A stretch of 64,000 nucleotides of DNA, taken from Vibrio hepatarius (GTDB taxonomy: Bacteria > Pseudomonadota > Gammaproteobacteria > Enterobacterales > Vibrionaceae). The stretch spans positions 45,155 to 109,154 of the forward strand of contig NZ_JAHKPM010000006.1 of the NCBI RefSeq assembly GCF_018860525.1, written 5' to 3'. Below the pieces are notes generated by a model that saw only the letters and a program-made list of their open reading frames with translations, searched no databases and was not told the origin of the DNA. The position numbers and the translations under genes were made by a program. Positions 37,752-47,509 of this stretch are shown one piece after another; position 1 is the first letter of the stretch, and each line of letters opens with the position of its first letter.

Positions 37752-37777
37752 TAAGCACCTGTTATAAAGGTGCTTTT
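37752..37777 (+). terminator. Terminator of the MarC-family gene
   Basis: AAGCACCT (37752-37759) and AGGTGCTT (37767-37774) form an 8-bp stem with a 7-base loop and T5 after it. Confidence 0.85.
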
Positions 37778-37837
37778 TGGTATTATAAACAAGACTAAAG
37801 TTGAAAAGCACTCCTAAACTTCGCTTGGTAAGGTATC

Positions 37838-37855
37838 TAATGAAACATTTCATTA
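37838..37855. promoter_or_regulatory. 18-bp inverted repeat upstream of the acetate symporter genes
   Basis: TAATGAAA-CA-TTTCATTA, two perfect 8-base arms around CA, ends 24 bases before the DUF4212 start codon. It is well placed to be an operator or to mask the ribosome site in the leader RNA; no regulator can be named. Confidence 0.5.
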
Positions 37856-37879
37856 ACAACCAATCGTAAGGAGGCTGTA

Positions 37880-38143
37880 ATGGCATTTGAAAGTCAAGAA
37901 CGAGCCAAGGCCTATTGGAATAAAAACGTAAAACTGATGGTTAGTCTAATGGTTATCTGGTTTTTTGTTTCATTTGGTTGCGGCATTTTATTTGTCGACC
38001 AACTAAATCACTATCAGATCGGTGGATATAAATTAGGATTCTGGTTCGCTCAACAAGGCTCCATTTATTCATTCCTCGCCATCATCTTTTTTTACGCATG
38101 GAAAATGCGACAAATAGACCGCGAGTTTAACGTCGACGAATAA
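37880..38143 (+). CDS. DUF4212 small membrane subunit of the symporter
   Basis: An 87-residue protein with two hydrophobic segments (LMVSLMVIWFFVSFGCGIL and IYSFLAIIFFYAWKM), the DUF4212/putative solute:sodium symporter small subunit family. It starts behind a perfect AAGGAGG and ends 12 bases before the SSS symporter gene, the same two-gene arrangement as other vibrio acetate-type permeases (VC_2704/VC_2705 subfamilies). Its exact role with the large subunit is not known. Confidence 0.9.
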   Translation: MAFESQERAKAYWNKNVKLMVSLMVIWFFVSFGCGILFVDQLNHYQIGGYKLGFWFAQQGSIYSFLAIIFFYAWKMRQIDREFNVDE

Positions 38144-38155
38144 GGAATATCTTAG

Positions 38156-39883
38156 ATGGATCTGAAAACTACTACCTATCTTATCGTTGGTGCCACTTTT
38201 ATCCTCTATATTGGTATCGCAATCTGGGCACGAGCAGGGTCAACAAAAGAGTTTTATGTCGCAGGTGGAGGGATAAATCCCATTGCTAACGGTATGGCGA
38301 CTGCAGCCGACTGGATGTCTGCATCTTCCTTTATTTCTATGGCTGGTCTAATTGCTTTTATGGGCTACGGTGGTTCGGTGTTTCTAATGGGATGGACTGG
38401 CGGATATGTGCTGCTAGCTCTCCTACTGGCACCATACTTGCGCAAATTCGGTAAATTTACTGTTCCAGAGTTTTTGGGAGAGCGTTTCTATTCTAATGCC
38501 GCACGCATTGTTGCTGTTATCTGTTTAATTATCGCATCAGTGACTTATGTGATTGGTCAAATGAAAGGTGTAGGCATTGCTTTCGGTCGGTTTCTGGAAG
38601 TGGATTATTCCACTGGCCTTCTGATCGGCATGTGTATTGTGTTTATGTACGCGGTTTTAGGAGGGATGAAAGGAATTACTTACACGCAGATTGCTCAATA
38701 TTGCGTGCTAATCTTAGCCTATACCATACCTGCAATTTTCATATCACTTCAATTAACGGGTAACCCCATCCCTCAAATTGGCCTAGGCAGCACAATGTCT
38801 GGCACTGATGTCTATCTACTTGACCGTCTTGATCAGGTAGTGACTGAATTAGGCTTTAGCCAATACACCACTCAGGTAAGAGGCGATACCCTCAATATGT
38901 TCGTCTATACCATGTCTCTTATGATAGGTACTGCAGGTCTACCTCACGTTATCATCCGCTTCTTTACGGTCCCCAAAGTAAGAGATGCTCGCACTTCAGC
39001 AGGTTGGGCTCTGGTATTTATCGCCATTTTGTACACAACCGCACCAGCAGTCTCAGCAATGGCAAGATTGAACCTCATGGATACGGTCACCCCAAGTTCT
39101 GGACAAAACCTTGCCTACGATGAACGCCCAGATTGGTTTATAAACTGGGAAAAAACCGGCCTGCTGGGTTTTGATGATAAAAATGGTGATGGCAATATAC
39201 AGTACACCTCTAATGCAGCAACCAATGAACTGAGAGTAGATCAAGACATCATGGTATTAGCCAACCCAGAGATTGCAAAACTACCTAACTGGGTGATCGC
39301 GTTGGTCGCCGCAGGCGGCTTAGCCGCTGCGCTATCAACAGCAGCGGGCCTACTACTGGCAATATCATCATCTATATCACATGACCTTATCAAAGGAGTC
39401 ATCAACCCCAACATATCAGAACAAAAAGAGCTACTTATTAGTCGAGTTTCAATGGCAGCCGCCATTGCAATCTCTGGCTATCTTGGTCTTAATCCCCCAG
39501 GGTTTGTCGCTGGGACAGTCGCTCTGGCTTTTGGCCTTGCTGCATCCTCGATTTTTCCTGCATTGATGATGGGGATCTTCAGTAAAAACATTAATAAAGA
39601 GGGTGCCATTGCAGGAATGATTACAGGTATTACGATTACGCTCTTTTATGTTTTTCAGCACAAGGGGATCCTATTTGTTGCTGACTGGAAGTACTTACAA
39701 AGCTGGGGCAGCAATTGGTTTTTGGGTATAGAGCCTAATGCGTTTGGCGCCATTGGAGCCGTATTTAATTTTGGCGTTGCTTTCGTAGTATCTAAAATCA
39801 CGGCCGAAACACCTCAAGAAGTAAAAGATCTTGTCGAGAATATCCGAATACCTACAGGTGTTAGCAAGGCTCTTGAGCACTAA
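38156..39883 (+). CDS. Sodium:solute symporter, acetate-permease (ActP-like) type
   Basis: A 575-residue SSS-family transporter of the VC_2705 subfamily, with about thirteen helices and a periplasmic insert near residues 300-345 (DERPDWFINWEKTGLLGFDD) typical of this subgroup. Motifs ATAADWMSASSFISMAGLIA and GTAGLPHVIIRFFTVP are as in ActP, the acetate/glycolate permease. Acetate or a related short monocarboxylate is the likely substrate, judged from subfamily and from the crbR, crbS and acs context. A strong terminator follows. Confidence 0.92.
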   Translation: MDLKTTTYLIVGATFILYIGIAIWARAGSTKEFYVAGGGINPIANGMATAADWMSASSFISMAGLIAFMGYGGSVFLMGWTGGYVLLALLLAPYLRKFGKFTVPEFLGERFYSNAARIVAVICLIIASVTYVIGQMKGVGIAFGRFLEVDYSTGLLIGMCIVFMYAVLGGMKGITYTQIAQYCVLILAYTIPAIFISLQLTGNPIPQIGLGSTMSGTDVYLLDRLDQVVTELGFSQYTTQVRGDTLNMFVYTMSLMIGTAGLPHVIIRFFTVPKVRDARTSAGWALVFIAILYTTAPAVSAMARLNLMDTVTPSSGQNLAYDERPDWFINWEKTGLLGFDDKNGDGNIQYTSNAATNELRVDQDIMVLANPEIAKLPNWVIALVAAGGLAAALSTAAGLLLAISSSISHDLIKGVINPNISEQKELLISRVSMAAAIAISGYLGLNPPGFVAGTVALAFGLAASSIFPALMMGIFSKNINKEGAIAGMITGITITLFYVFQHKGILFVADWKYLQSWGSNWFLGIEPNAFGAIGAVFNFGVAFVVSKITAETPQEVKDLVENIRIPTGVSKALEH

Positions 39884-39890
39884 ATAATAC

Positions 39891-39925
39891 CCCCTCTGTG
39901 AATGCAAACATAGAGGGGACTTTTT
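39891..39925 (+). terminator. Terminator of the symporter gene
   Basis: CCCCTCT (39891-39897) pairs with AGAGGGG (39912-39918), extendable inward by TG/CA with one G-T wobble, and T5 follows at 39921. Confidence 0.8.
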
Positions 39926-39979
39926 CCCGCGACTGTATTTCGTTACCTTAGGCTTTAGCTTCGCCAACAGGAAACCAAG

Positions 39980-40462
39980 ATGTTAAGAAACAAGCACTTT
40001 ATTGTTGCCCTTATAATAACCCCTATTCTCTCAATTATCGCTTATTTCGCCGCTGATATAGCCGTTAGTGAAAAACCTCATGCTGCACAAAAAGGTCAGA
40101 GCTATAGGATGGTAAGTCAATCGAACTGTCGCTATACCAGTGGGTTGTGTAATATGGAGAATGGCGACTTTAAGATCAGGTTTCGTTCTGAAAAACTGGT
40201 GAATAATCAGCTCGAACTTTCACTTCAGGCAAAATATCCCGTTGACGACATAAAAGTTTCTTTGGTCGATAGTCAAGAACTGAACATTCCTCCTCTTGAA
40301 ATGCAACCTCGAGACCAAACTGGGAAAAACTGGTTCATTAGTTTACCCCAACCTACTTCACCTAGCAGTTGGCTGCGAGTCGTTGTCAAGGCTGAAGGCA
40401 CCTTATATTATGGCGAAACTCAAATGGCATTTATTAAATACGAGACCTTGTTTACAAAGTGA
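39980..40462 (+). CDS. Membrane-anchored protein of unknown function
   Basis: A 160-residue protein with one N-terminal membrane anchor (FIVALIITPILSIIAYFAAD) and a likely periplasmic domain of about 125 residues rich in beta-strand pattern, with two cysteines close together (QSNCRYTSGLCNMENGDFKI). I do not recognise the family. It begins about 95 bases after the symporter terminator and its stop is 15 bases from the stop of the convergent crbS gene, so it sits inside the acetate cluster. The disulfide-forming spacing Cys-x7-Cys is plausible in a periplasmic domain. Confidence 0.65.
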   Translation: MLRNKHFIVALIITPILSIIAYFAADIAVSEKPHAAQKGQSYRMVSQSNCRYTSGLCNMENGDFKIRFRSEKLVNNQLELSLQAKYPVDDIKVSLVDSQELNIPPLEMQPRDQTGKNWFISLPQPTSPSSWLRVVVKAEGTLYYGETQMAFIKYETLFTK

Positions 40463-40477
40463 TCACGTTGTCTTCAC

Positions 40478-43400
40478 TTATGAGGTCACTGCTTCCTTTT
40501 CCGATATACGATTTAGTAAAGTTCTCAGCCTTAGAGGCTTTACTGGTTTGGGAATAAAATGAAAACCGTTAGAACAAATACCATCCATCATGTCATTCGT
40601 TCTATCGGCACTAATAATAATACCTTCAAATTGATTACCCAATCTCAACCGGCATTGCTGTAAAACCTCCAAGCCAGTTCTGCCATTATCAAGCCGGTAG
40701 TCCGACATAATGACATCCGGCTTCCAATCTTGCTCAAGACATTTTAAACCTGAAAAAAGATCCCTGGCAGTACGAACATTACATCCCCAGCGTTGAAGTA
40801 GGTTTTCCATACCGATCAAAATATCAGGCTCATTGTCGACGCATAAAACATTAAGATCATATAACGCCGATTCCATCTGAGGCTGGCTATCTGGCAGCTG
40901 ATTAAGCACTTGCTCACCGCGGCATAGTGTAATTGAAAATACGCTACCTTTTTCAGGCCATGAGCGCATGGATATTTCATGCCCCAGAACATGAGCAATA
41001 CCTTTTGAGATAGCGAGCCCAAGACCAAGCCCTTGCTCAGAACGAACTTGGCTACCTTGGTTGAATTCCTCAAAGATTTCTTGTTGCTTATCTAAAGCAA
41101 TACCGACGCCGTTGTCCCATACCTCTATTCTGGCTTGAGAACCAACAAGCCTAACCCCCAATACAACTTTACCTTTAGGATTATATCGAAAAGCATTAGT
41201 TAGAAAATTCTGTACCACTCTTCGCAGCAACTTGGGATCGGATAAAACAACCAACTTACTTGGCACCATTTCAAAGCTTATCCCTTGCTGTTTAGCAAGA
41301 GCACTGAATTCGACATTGAGGTTTATTAATACGTCTTTGACTGCAAAGCTATATACGTTAACATCTAGTTTGCCCGATTCTAGCCTTGAAATATCCAGCA
41401 GATCACCGATCAAGTCTTCTGCCGCTTCCAGTGCAGTTTCAATATGTCTCGACAAACTCTGAACTTCTACTTCTTGAGCTATTTCAGATAATGACGAGGC
41501 GAATAAACGAGCAGCATTGAGCGGTTGCATCAAATCATGACTTACCGCGGCAAGAAAGCGAGACTTTGATTTTGATTCGCGTTCAGATCGCTGCGTTGCC
41601 GTCACCAAACACTTATTCAATTGTTCGAGTTCACGGGTTCGTTGATGAACCCGCTCCTCTAAACTTTCATTGGCTTGTTGCAATGCTTTTTCGGCATCAC
41701 GGAAAGCCGTAATATCAGAAAAACTCATAACAAAGCCACCACCTGGCATGGGGTTACCTTGCACCTCAATTACCCTTCCATCAGGGCGAATCCTTGAAGA
41801 CGTATGTTTCGTGCCTTGATTAAGGTGATACAAGCGACGACGCACATGCTCTGCTGGATCTCCGGGACCACACAATCCCTGCTCCGCATTATGACGAATA
41901 ACATCGGCAATAGGCCTACCAACTTGGATAAAACCTTGCGGAAAGGTAAACAATTCAAGATAGCGCTGATTCCACGCTACCAGCCGCTGCTGCTTATCAA
42001 CCACAGCAATTCCTTGCCCAATATGCTCAATTGCACCCTGAAGTAATCCACGGCTAAAATCATATAGCTCAGAGGCCTCATCAACTATGGTCGCAACTTC
42101 CTCCAACTGCATATTCCGACCTTGTAGAGCAGAAGATAACACCAATTTAGCTGAAGACGTCCCAAACACACCTGCTAGTAATCTTTCAGTATGACGAATT
42201 AAGCCTGCTGGAGCCTGATAGCTAGGCGTAGCATACTGGTTGTGCTGCTCAAAAAATTGATCAAACGCTGTTCGAACACGCTGGCTGCCAACAAAACGTG
42301 CTGCCAACATCTCAAGTTCACCAATAGTGACTTTACTCTGATAGAGGCTGATATTATCACTTTCTACTGTCGGAGAACCGATAAATACGCCAGATTGTAA
42401 TCGTTCACTTAAACTCGTTCTCGTAACCAAGGAAACTAAGGCATAGCAGGCCGCATTCAATAATAAACTAATGACCATACCCCAATCTGTACTCTCAATA
42501 TTGAAAGCAATAAAAAGCCCTGGAGGAGTGACAAGCCAAGACATAAGTTCATGGATTTCCTCAGCAGCTAGCATTCCTGGAGTTTGGTTTAACAAGGTAA
42601 TAAACCAAACGACAAACCCAACGCTCAAACCTGAATATACGCCTTTACGATTACCCTTACGCCAGTACATGCCTCCTAATATTGCAGGAGCAAACTGAGC
42701 CACAGCAGTAAATGACAAAAAACCAATAGTCGACAAAGAGTATGCTTTTCCTAGAGCATGGTAGAATCCCCATGCTCCAAGAAAAAGTACTACGATGAGA
42801 ACACGCCGAATAATCAATAGTAACTTAGAAAAATGGTGATGCCTGCGCTGAGCTAGCTTTGTCCAGCGAAGCATAAGTGGAATAACCAGATCGTTCGACA
42901 TCATAATAGCCAAAGCAATTGTTGAAACAATGACCATTCCACAAGCGGCTGAAGTTCCACCTAAAAATGCTATTAAAGCAATTTTTTCAGCACCTAACGC
43001 CATTGGTAAGCTAATCATGTAAGTATCTGGACTTGTGCCACTAAGAACGCCTTGTCCAACCCATGATATTGGTAAAACAAATACAGCCATAAGCAACAAA
43101 TAAAATGGGAATACCCAGCGGACAGTTTTTAAATCTTTCGCTCGTTCATTTTCCACTACCATACTATGAAACTGGCGTGGTAAACACAGTATTGCCAGCA
43201 TAGTGAGCAAGGTATGAATCAGTAACGTTGCAAGATTTGGCGGATGATAGGTTGTCTCTGCAATAGAGAGCAATTGGATATCACTACGCTCGAGAGAGAT
43301 AAATACAATAAAACAACCAACAGTGAGAAAAGCAACCAGTTTTATCACAGATTCAAAAGCAATCGCCTTCATCAAACCACGATGATGCTCGGTATTATCT

Positions 43401-43933
43401 ATATTGCGTGTACCAAACAAAATAGTAAACACAGCCAAAGCAGCTACAACAAACAAAGATATGTCAATCCCCTGAGTTGTAATGGCTTTTGATAATTGAG
43501 GAGAAATAAGTTCAAGGCCCATAGTAATTGCGCGAAATTGTAGAGCGATATATGGCAAAATACCGATCACAGCAATAAGGGTAACCACTATCGCTAACTT
43601 TTGAGATTTACCGTAACGAGCAGCGATAAAATCGGCTATTGACGTAATATTTTCTCGTTTAGCGGTAATCAAAAGACGAGCTAGTACTCGCCATAAAAGC
43701 GTAAACACGAGAATAGGCCCAAGATAGAGCGGCAAAAAAGACCAAGGATTAGCACTAGCTTGCCCAACCGTGCCATAAAAAATCCAAGAGGTGCAGTACA
43801 CTGTAATTGATAGGCTATAGATGACAGGGCGCCAACGCGACAACCAATTAGGCTTGCGGTCACCATACCATGCAATAATAAATAGCAGCCCGAGGTACAT
43901 CAATGATACTGCGATAACCTGCCAGCCTTGCAT
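40478..43933 (-). CDS. crbS: CrbS-type symporter-fused hybrid sensor kinase
   Basis: An 1151-residue hybrid. Residues 1-500 are an SSS-like transporter domain with about 13 helices. These lead through a linker to a PAS domain (about 640-740), a coiled coil, a HisKA domain with His799 in AAVSHDLMQPLNAARLF, an ATPase domain (NFLTNAFRYNPKGK, EVWDNGVGI, GLGLGLAISKG) and a C-terminal receiver domain with Asp1078 in VIMSDYRLDNG. This matches CrbS, the sensor of the acetate switch, whose transporter-like domain is thought to sense acetate or its flux. The matching regulator crbR is 3.5 kb upstream and acs lies beyond the MFS gene. The phosphorylation residues are all intact. Confidence 0.92.
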   Translation of the reverse strand: MQGWQVIAVSLMYLGLLFIIAWYGDRKPNWLSRWRPVIYSLSITVYCTSWIFYGTVGQASANPWSFLPLYLGPILVFTLLWRVLARLLITAKRENITSIADFIAARYGKSQKLAIVVTLIAVIGILPYIALQFRAITMGLELISPQLSKAITTQGIDISLFVVAALAVFTILFGTRNIDNTEHHRGLMKAIAFESVIKLVAFLTVGCFIVFISLERSDIQLLSIAETTYHPPNLATLLIHTLLTMLAILCLPRQFHSMVVENERAKDLKTVRWVFPFYLLLMAVFVLPISWVGQGVLSGTSPDTYMISLPMALGAEKIALIAFLGGTSAACGMVIVSTIALAIMMSNDLVIPLMLRWTKLAQRRHHHFSKLLLIIRRVLIVVLFLGAWGFYHALGKAYSLSTIGFLSFTAVAQFAPAILGGMYWRKGNRKGVYSGLSVGFVVWFITLLNQTPGMLAAEEIHELMSWLVTPPGLFIAFNIESTDWGMVISLLLNAACYALVSLVTRTSLSERLQSGVFIGSPTVESDNISLYQSKVTIGELEMLAARFVGSQRVRTAFDQFFEQHNQYATPSYQAPAGLIRHTERLLAGVFGTSSAKLVLSSALQGRNMQLEEVATIVDEASELYDFSRGLLQGAIEHIGQGIAVVDKQQRLVAWNQRYLELFTFPQGFIQVGRPIADVIRHNAEQGLCGPGDPAEHVRRRLYHLNQGTKHTSSRIRPDGRVIEVQGNPMPGGGFVMSFSDITAFRDAEKALQQANESLEERVHQRTRELEQLNKCLVTATQRSERESKSKSRFLAAVSHDLMQPLNAARLFASSLSEIAQEVEVQSLSRHIETALEAAEDLIGDLLDISRLESGKLDVNVYSFAVKDVLINLNVEFSALAKQQGISFEMVPSKLVVLSDPKLLRRVVQNFLTNAFRYNPKGKVVLGVRLVGSQARIEVWDNGVGIALDKQQEIFEEFNQGSQVRSEQGLGLGLAISKGIAHVLGHEISMRSWPEKGSVFSITLCRGEQVLNQLPDSQPQMESALYDLNVLCVDNEPDILIGMENLLQRWGCNVRTARDLFSGLKCLEQDWKPDVIMSDYRLDNGRTGLEVLQQCRLRLGNQFEGIIISADRTNDMMDGICSNGFHFIPKPVKPLRLRTLLNRISEKEAVTS

Positions 43934-43969
43934 CTTCTTTCCTTACGTATCTGATTAAATGACAAAGAT

Positions 43970-43994
43970 TAAAAAACCTCCCCTTCCGGGAGGT
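43970..43994 (-). terminator. Terminator of the MFS gene
   Basis: ACCTCCC (43976-43982) and GGGAGGT (43988-43994) form a perfect 7-bp stem with a 5-base loop; on the minus strand T6 follows. Confidence 0.8.
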
Positions 43995-44037
43995 CCTATT
44001 TAACTCGGTATAGCCACTTAACTCAATTCATTGTGAT

Positions 44038-45213
44038 TCAATTATGTGTTTTCGTCTCCATAACTGAGCAATGACTTCGAGTAGGCTCTACACGTATAAA
44101 CAGCGCAAAAATACCCATTGCAGCCATAGCCCAAAACACATTAGATCCCCAATATTCATACCCCCAACCACACAAAGCAGTCAATAAAGCGATTACAGCA
44201 CCAAGCGGAATTGCATTGTATAAAGCCTGTAATGCCACCATTCTATTCACTTCAGAATGTTGGATGTATTGAATAGCGGCAATGTGAGCGACACCAAAGG
44301 TAACACCATGTAAAAGCTGAATTAAAATAAGCCATGAAAGCGCAGTCGTTGATGCAGTAAGCCCCCACCGGATAGACACGCCAATTGAGGCAACAACAAA
44401 AAGTGTTCTGAGTGACCAGCCAGTAAAAAGCCGCTTGCTCAGAGCAAACACTACCACTTCTGCGACAACTCCTAAGCTCCATAAATAGCCAATCATATCT
44501 TCAGCGTGCCCTACTTCTTTCCAGTAAATAGCACTAAAACCATAGTACGCAGCGTGACTGCCCTGAATAAGCGCAACCAGGGTCATAAATTTAACAACAG
44601 ACCGATCTTTAAGTACTTCACCTAGCTTTGGGCGATAGACGTCTCCTTCTTCTACCGTTTTTGGTGAAGGATGAATATTGCGCATCCCAAGCAAAATAGA
44701 ACATAACATACCCACTGCTGCAGTATACAAAATCATCTCACTACCAAACTCAGCAGCTAGATACCCGACAACCGTTGAACCAACAATAAAAGCAATAGAA
44801 CCCCAAAGCCGAGTCCGACCGTAGTCAATCATTTTTATGCGTGCATAATAATTGGCCATGGCATCTGAAAGAGGCACTATTGGCCCGAAACATAAGTTGA
44901 ATAACACGGTAGCTAGTGCCATTAGCCAAAAACTAGTAGTGGTAAAGAAATGGAATACAACAAAAAGAAGCGCAGCCACGCTTAACCAGCGTAGGGCAGG
45001 CATCAGATATTCGACTTTATGAATTCGTGGCGTAATCATGATGTTAGCAACACAACGAGTGGCAAAACCTATACCGACCAACAAGCCTATATCGGTTGCA
45101 GATACCCCTTGATCCTCAAACCACAGCGCCCAAAAAGGCAAATACACACCGTAAGCAAAGAAAAATCCGGCAAAATACTGAGATATCCAGTTGAAAGGAG
45201 AAGTGGTCGACAT
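44038..45213 (-). CDS. HcaT-like MFS transporter
   Basis: A 391-residue major facilitator with twelve helices, of the MFS_1-like group related to HcaT (3-phenylpropionate) and nucleoside:proton symporters. The opening YFAGFFFAYGVYLPFWALWF and DQGVSATDIGLLVGIGFATR are typical of that group, as is AAYYGFSAIYW in the middle. The start is ATG at 45213 (MSTTSPFNWISQYF) behind GAGG; an in-frame start six codons earlier has no better site. Substrate unknown. It lies between crbS and divergent acs, so it may share control with them, though nothing in the sequence proves this. Confidence 0.88.
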   Translation of the reverse strand: MSTTSPFNWISQYFAGFFFAYGVYLPFWALWFEDQGVSATDIGLLVGIGFATRCVANIMITPRIHKVEYLMPALRWLSVAALLFVVFHFFTTTSFWLMALATVLFNLCFGPIVPLSDAMANYYARIKMIDYGRTRLWGSIAFIVGSTVVGYLAAEFGSEMILYTAAVGMLCSILLGMRNIHPSPKTVEEGDVYRPKLGEVLKDRSVVKFMTLVALIQGSHAAYYGFSAIYWKEVGHAEDMIGYLWSLGVVAEVVVFALSKRLFTGWSLRTLFVVASIGVSIRWGLTASTTALSWLILIQLLHGVTFGVAHIAAIQYIQHSEVNRMVALQALYNAIPLGAVIALLTALCGWGYEYWGSNVFWAMAAMGIFALFIRVEPTRSHCSVMETKTHN

Positions 45214-45559
45214 GAAAACCTCGCAAAGCATATGAAAACTGATGCGACATTATCCCTATTTATCCGTTCAATAAAAGAGAATATTGCAGGGAAACCCTTC
45301 CGTATATGTGACTTATTATTAAGCTCACTATACGGAGCGTTGATTACCCGCGTTCACTATAAGTAGCCATTTGTATTCAAAGAAAATATCAAACATAAGA
45401 ACCTATAATCTCTAGTGTCTAATTTCTCATCCTAAAGTCTAATTGTCGAATTAGTCCAAGTACTAGAAAGTGATAGCTATAGTGGTTTTCAGCGACTAAA
45501 ACGTATTTTAAACGGACATTTGCTCAATTCGAAATGAACTGAGCCCAAGGAGAATAACC
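45214..45559. other. Shared control region between the MFS gene and acs
   Basis: About 345 bases between divergent genes. It contains the repeated GTCTAATT elements at 45417-45456 described separately and must hold the acs promoter. Short open frames here are not credible genes. Confidence 0.6.
45417..45456 (+). promoter_or_regulatory. Repeated GTCTAATT elements upstream of acs
   Basis: GTCTAATT occurs at 45417-45424 and 45437-45444, exactly 20 bases apart, and its core is repeated in inverse orientation at 45449-45454, forming CTAATT-GTCG-AATTAG with the second copy. The spacing of two helical turns and the position about 105-145 bases before the acs ATG suit activator binding, for example by CrbR. 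A possible TATAGT -10 lies at 45478-45483. Confidence 0.5.
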
Positions 45560-47509
45560 ATGAGTGAAGCCCACATTTATCCGGTAAAAGAACACATAGA
45601 GAAAAAAACCCATGCGGATAATGACACCTATCTCTCTATGTACCGACAGTCAGTGGCAGATCCAGAAGCCTTTTGGGAAGAGCATGGTAAAATCGTCGAT
45701 TGGATAAAGCCTTTCACTCAAGTAAAAAATACATCCTTTGATACAGGTCATGTAGACATAAGGTGGTTTGAAGACGGCACACTTAATGTTTCAGCAAACT
45801 GCATCGACCGCCATCTTGCCAAACATGGAGACGATGTAGCCATTATCTGGGAAGGAGATGACCCTTCGGAAGACAAATCACTCACATTCAACCAACTACA
45901 TCAGCAGGTCTGTCGTTTTTCTAATGCTTTGAAAAATCAAGGAGTTGGCAAAGGAGATGTAGTGTGTCTTTATATGCCAATGGTACCAGAAGCGGCAGTT
46001 GCCATGTTAGCTTGTACTCGAATTGGCGCCGTTCATACTGTCGTATTTGGCGGTTTTTCACCTGAAGCACTATCAGGCCGAATTATAGACTCAGACGCCA
46101 AAGTAGTCGTCACTGCTGATGAAGGTATTCGTGGTGGTCGAGCGGTCCCCCTCAAGAAAAATGTTGATCAAGCATTAGCAAACCCCAATGTCACAACCAT
46201 AGAAAAAGTATTGGTGCTGAAAAGAACGGGAGGAGCAATTGATTGGCACCACGATCGCGATGTGTGGTGGCACGAATCAACCGCTTCCGTTTCTCATCAC
46301 TGCCCTCCTGAAGAAATGAATGCCGAAGATCCACTATTTATCCTTTATACGTCGGGGTCAACAGGCAAACCCAAGGGCGTTCTTCACACTACTGGGGGGT
46401 ATTTAGTTTATGCCACCATGACTTTCAAGTATGTGTTCGACTACCAGCCAGGCGAAACATTTTGGTGTACCGCAGATGTAGGTTGGATAACAGGTCATAC
46501 CTATCTCATATATGGACCACTTGCCAACGGCGCTAAAACGATCCTATTTGAAGGTGTACCTAACTACCCAAATACCAATCGTATGAGCCAAGTCGTCGAC
46601 AAGCACCAAGTAAACATCCTTTACACTGCACCAACAGCGATTCGTGCATTAATGGCAAAAGGGAATGGTGCAATAGAAGATACCTCGCGTAGCAGCTTGC
46701 GTATTATGGGTTCTGTCGGTGAACCAATAAATCCCGAAGCTTGGGAGTGGTACTACAAAACTATTGGTAATAGCCAATCTCCAATTGTCGACACCTGGTG
46801 GCAAACCGAAACAGGGGGAATTTTGATTACCCCATTACCTGGGGCGACTAAACTCAAACCTGGCTCGGCTACCCGCCCATTTTTTGGTGTTCAGCCAGCC
46901 TTGGTAGACAACATAGGCAATATCATCGAAGGCGCTGCAGAGGGTAATCTAGTGATCCTCGACTCCTGGCCTGGTCAAATGCGTACCGTATATGGCGACC
47001 ATGACCGCTTCGAACAAACTTATTTCTCAACCTTTAAAGGTATGTATTTTACCAGTGATGGGGCACGACGAGATGAAGACAGTTACTACTGGATTACAGG
47101 CCGTGTCGATGATGTACTGAACGTCTCGGGCCACCGAATGGGAACAGCAGAAATCGAATCAGCTCTAGTGGCATTTGATAAGATTGCTGAAGCCGCCATT
47201 GTAGGCATACCGCACGATATAAAAGGTCAAGCAATATATGCCTATATCACCCTCAATGATGGGGCATTTCCAAGTGCGCAATTGCATAAAGAAGTCAAAG
47301 ATTGGGTTCGCAAAGAGATAGGACCCATTGCGACTCCAGATATATTGCATTGGACGGATTCTTTGCCTAAAACTCGTTCAGGTAAAATCATGCGACGAAT
47401 ACTACGCAAAATCGCGACAGGTGATACCAACAACCTCGGAGATACTTCAACTCTCGCCGACCCTAGCGTTGTTGACAAGTTGATCGCTGAAAAAGCACAA
47501 ATTGCATGA
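45560..47509 (+). CDS. acs: Acetyl-CoA synthetase
   Basis: A 649-residue AMP-forming enzyme that activates acetate to acetyl-CoA, the high-affinity route of acetate assimilation. The adenylate-forming P-loop [16 protein letters not shown], the CoA/AMP motifs [10 protein letters not shown] and [17 protein letters not shown], and the C-terminal [17 protein letters not shown] are intact. The Lys in SGKIMRR is the residue acetylated by Pat-type enzymes in other bacteria. The ATG at 45560 follows CAAGGAGAATAACC. It is the expected main target of the CrbS/CrbR switch encoded just upstream. Confidence 0.98.
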   Translation: MSEAHIYPVKEHIEKKTHADNDTYLSMYRQSVADPEAFWEEHGKIVDWIKPFTQVKNTSFDTGHVDIRWFEDGTLNVSANCIDRHLAKHGDDVAIIWEGDDPSEDKSLTFNQLHQQVCRFSNALKNQGVGKGDVVCLYMPMVPEAAVAMLACTRIGAVHTVVFGGFSPEALSGRIIDSDAKVVVTADEGIRGGRAVPLKKNVDQALANPNVTTIEKVLVLKRTGGAIDWHHDRDVWWHESTASVSHHCPPEEMNAEDPLFILYTSGSTGKPKGVLHTTGGYLVYATMTFKYVFDYQPGETFWCTADVGWITGHTYLIYGPLANGAKTILFEGVPNYPNTNRMSQVVDKHQVNILYTAPTAIRALMAKGNGAIEDTSRSSLRIMGSVGEPINPEAWEWYYKTIGNSQSPIVDTWWQTETGGILITPLPGATKLKPGSATRPFFGVQPALVDNIGNIIEGAAEGNLVILDSWPGQMRTVYGDHDRFEQTYFSTFKGMYFTSDGARRDEDSYYWITGRVDDVLNVSGHRMGTAEIESALVAFDKIAEAAIVGIPHDIKGQAIYAYITLNDGAFPSAQLHKEVKDWVRKEIGPIATPDILHWTDSLPKTRSGKIMRRILRKIATGDTNNLGDTSTLADPSVVDKLIAEKAQIA

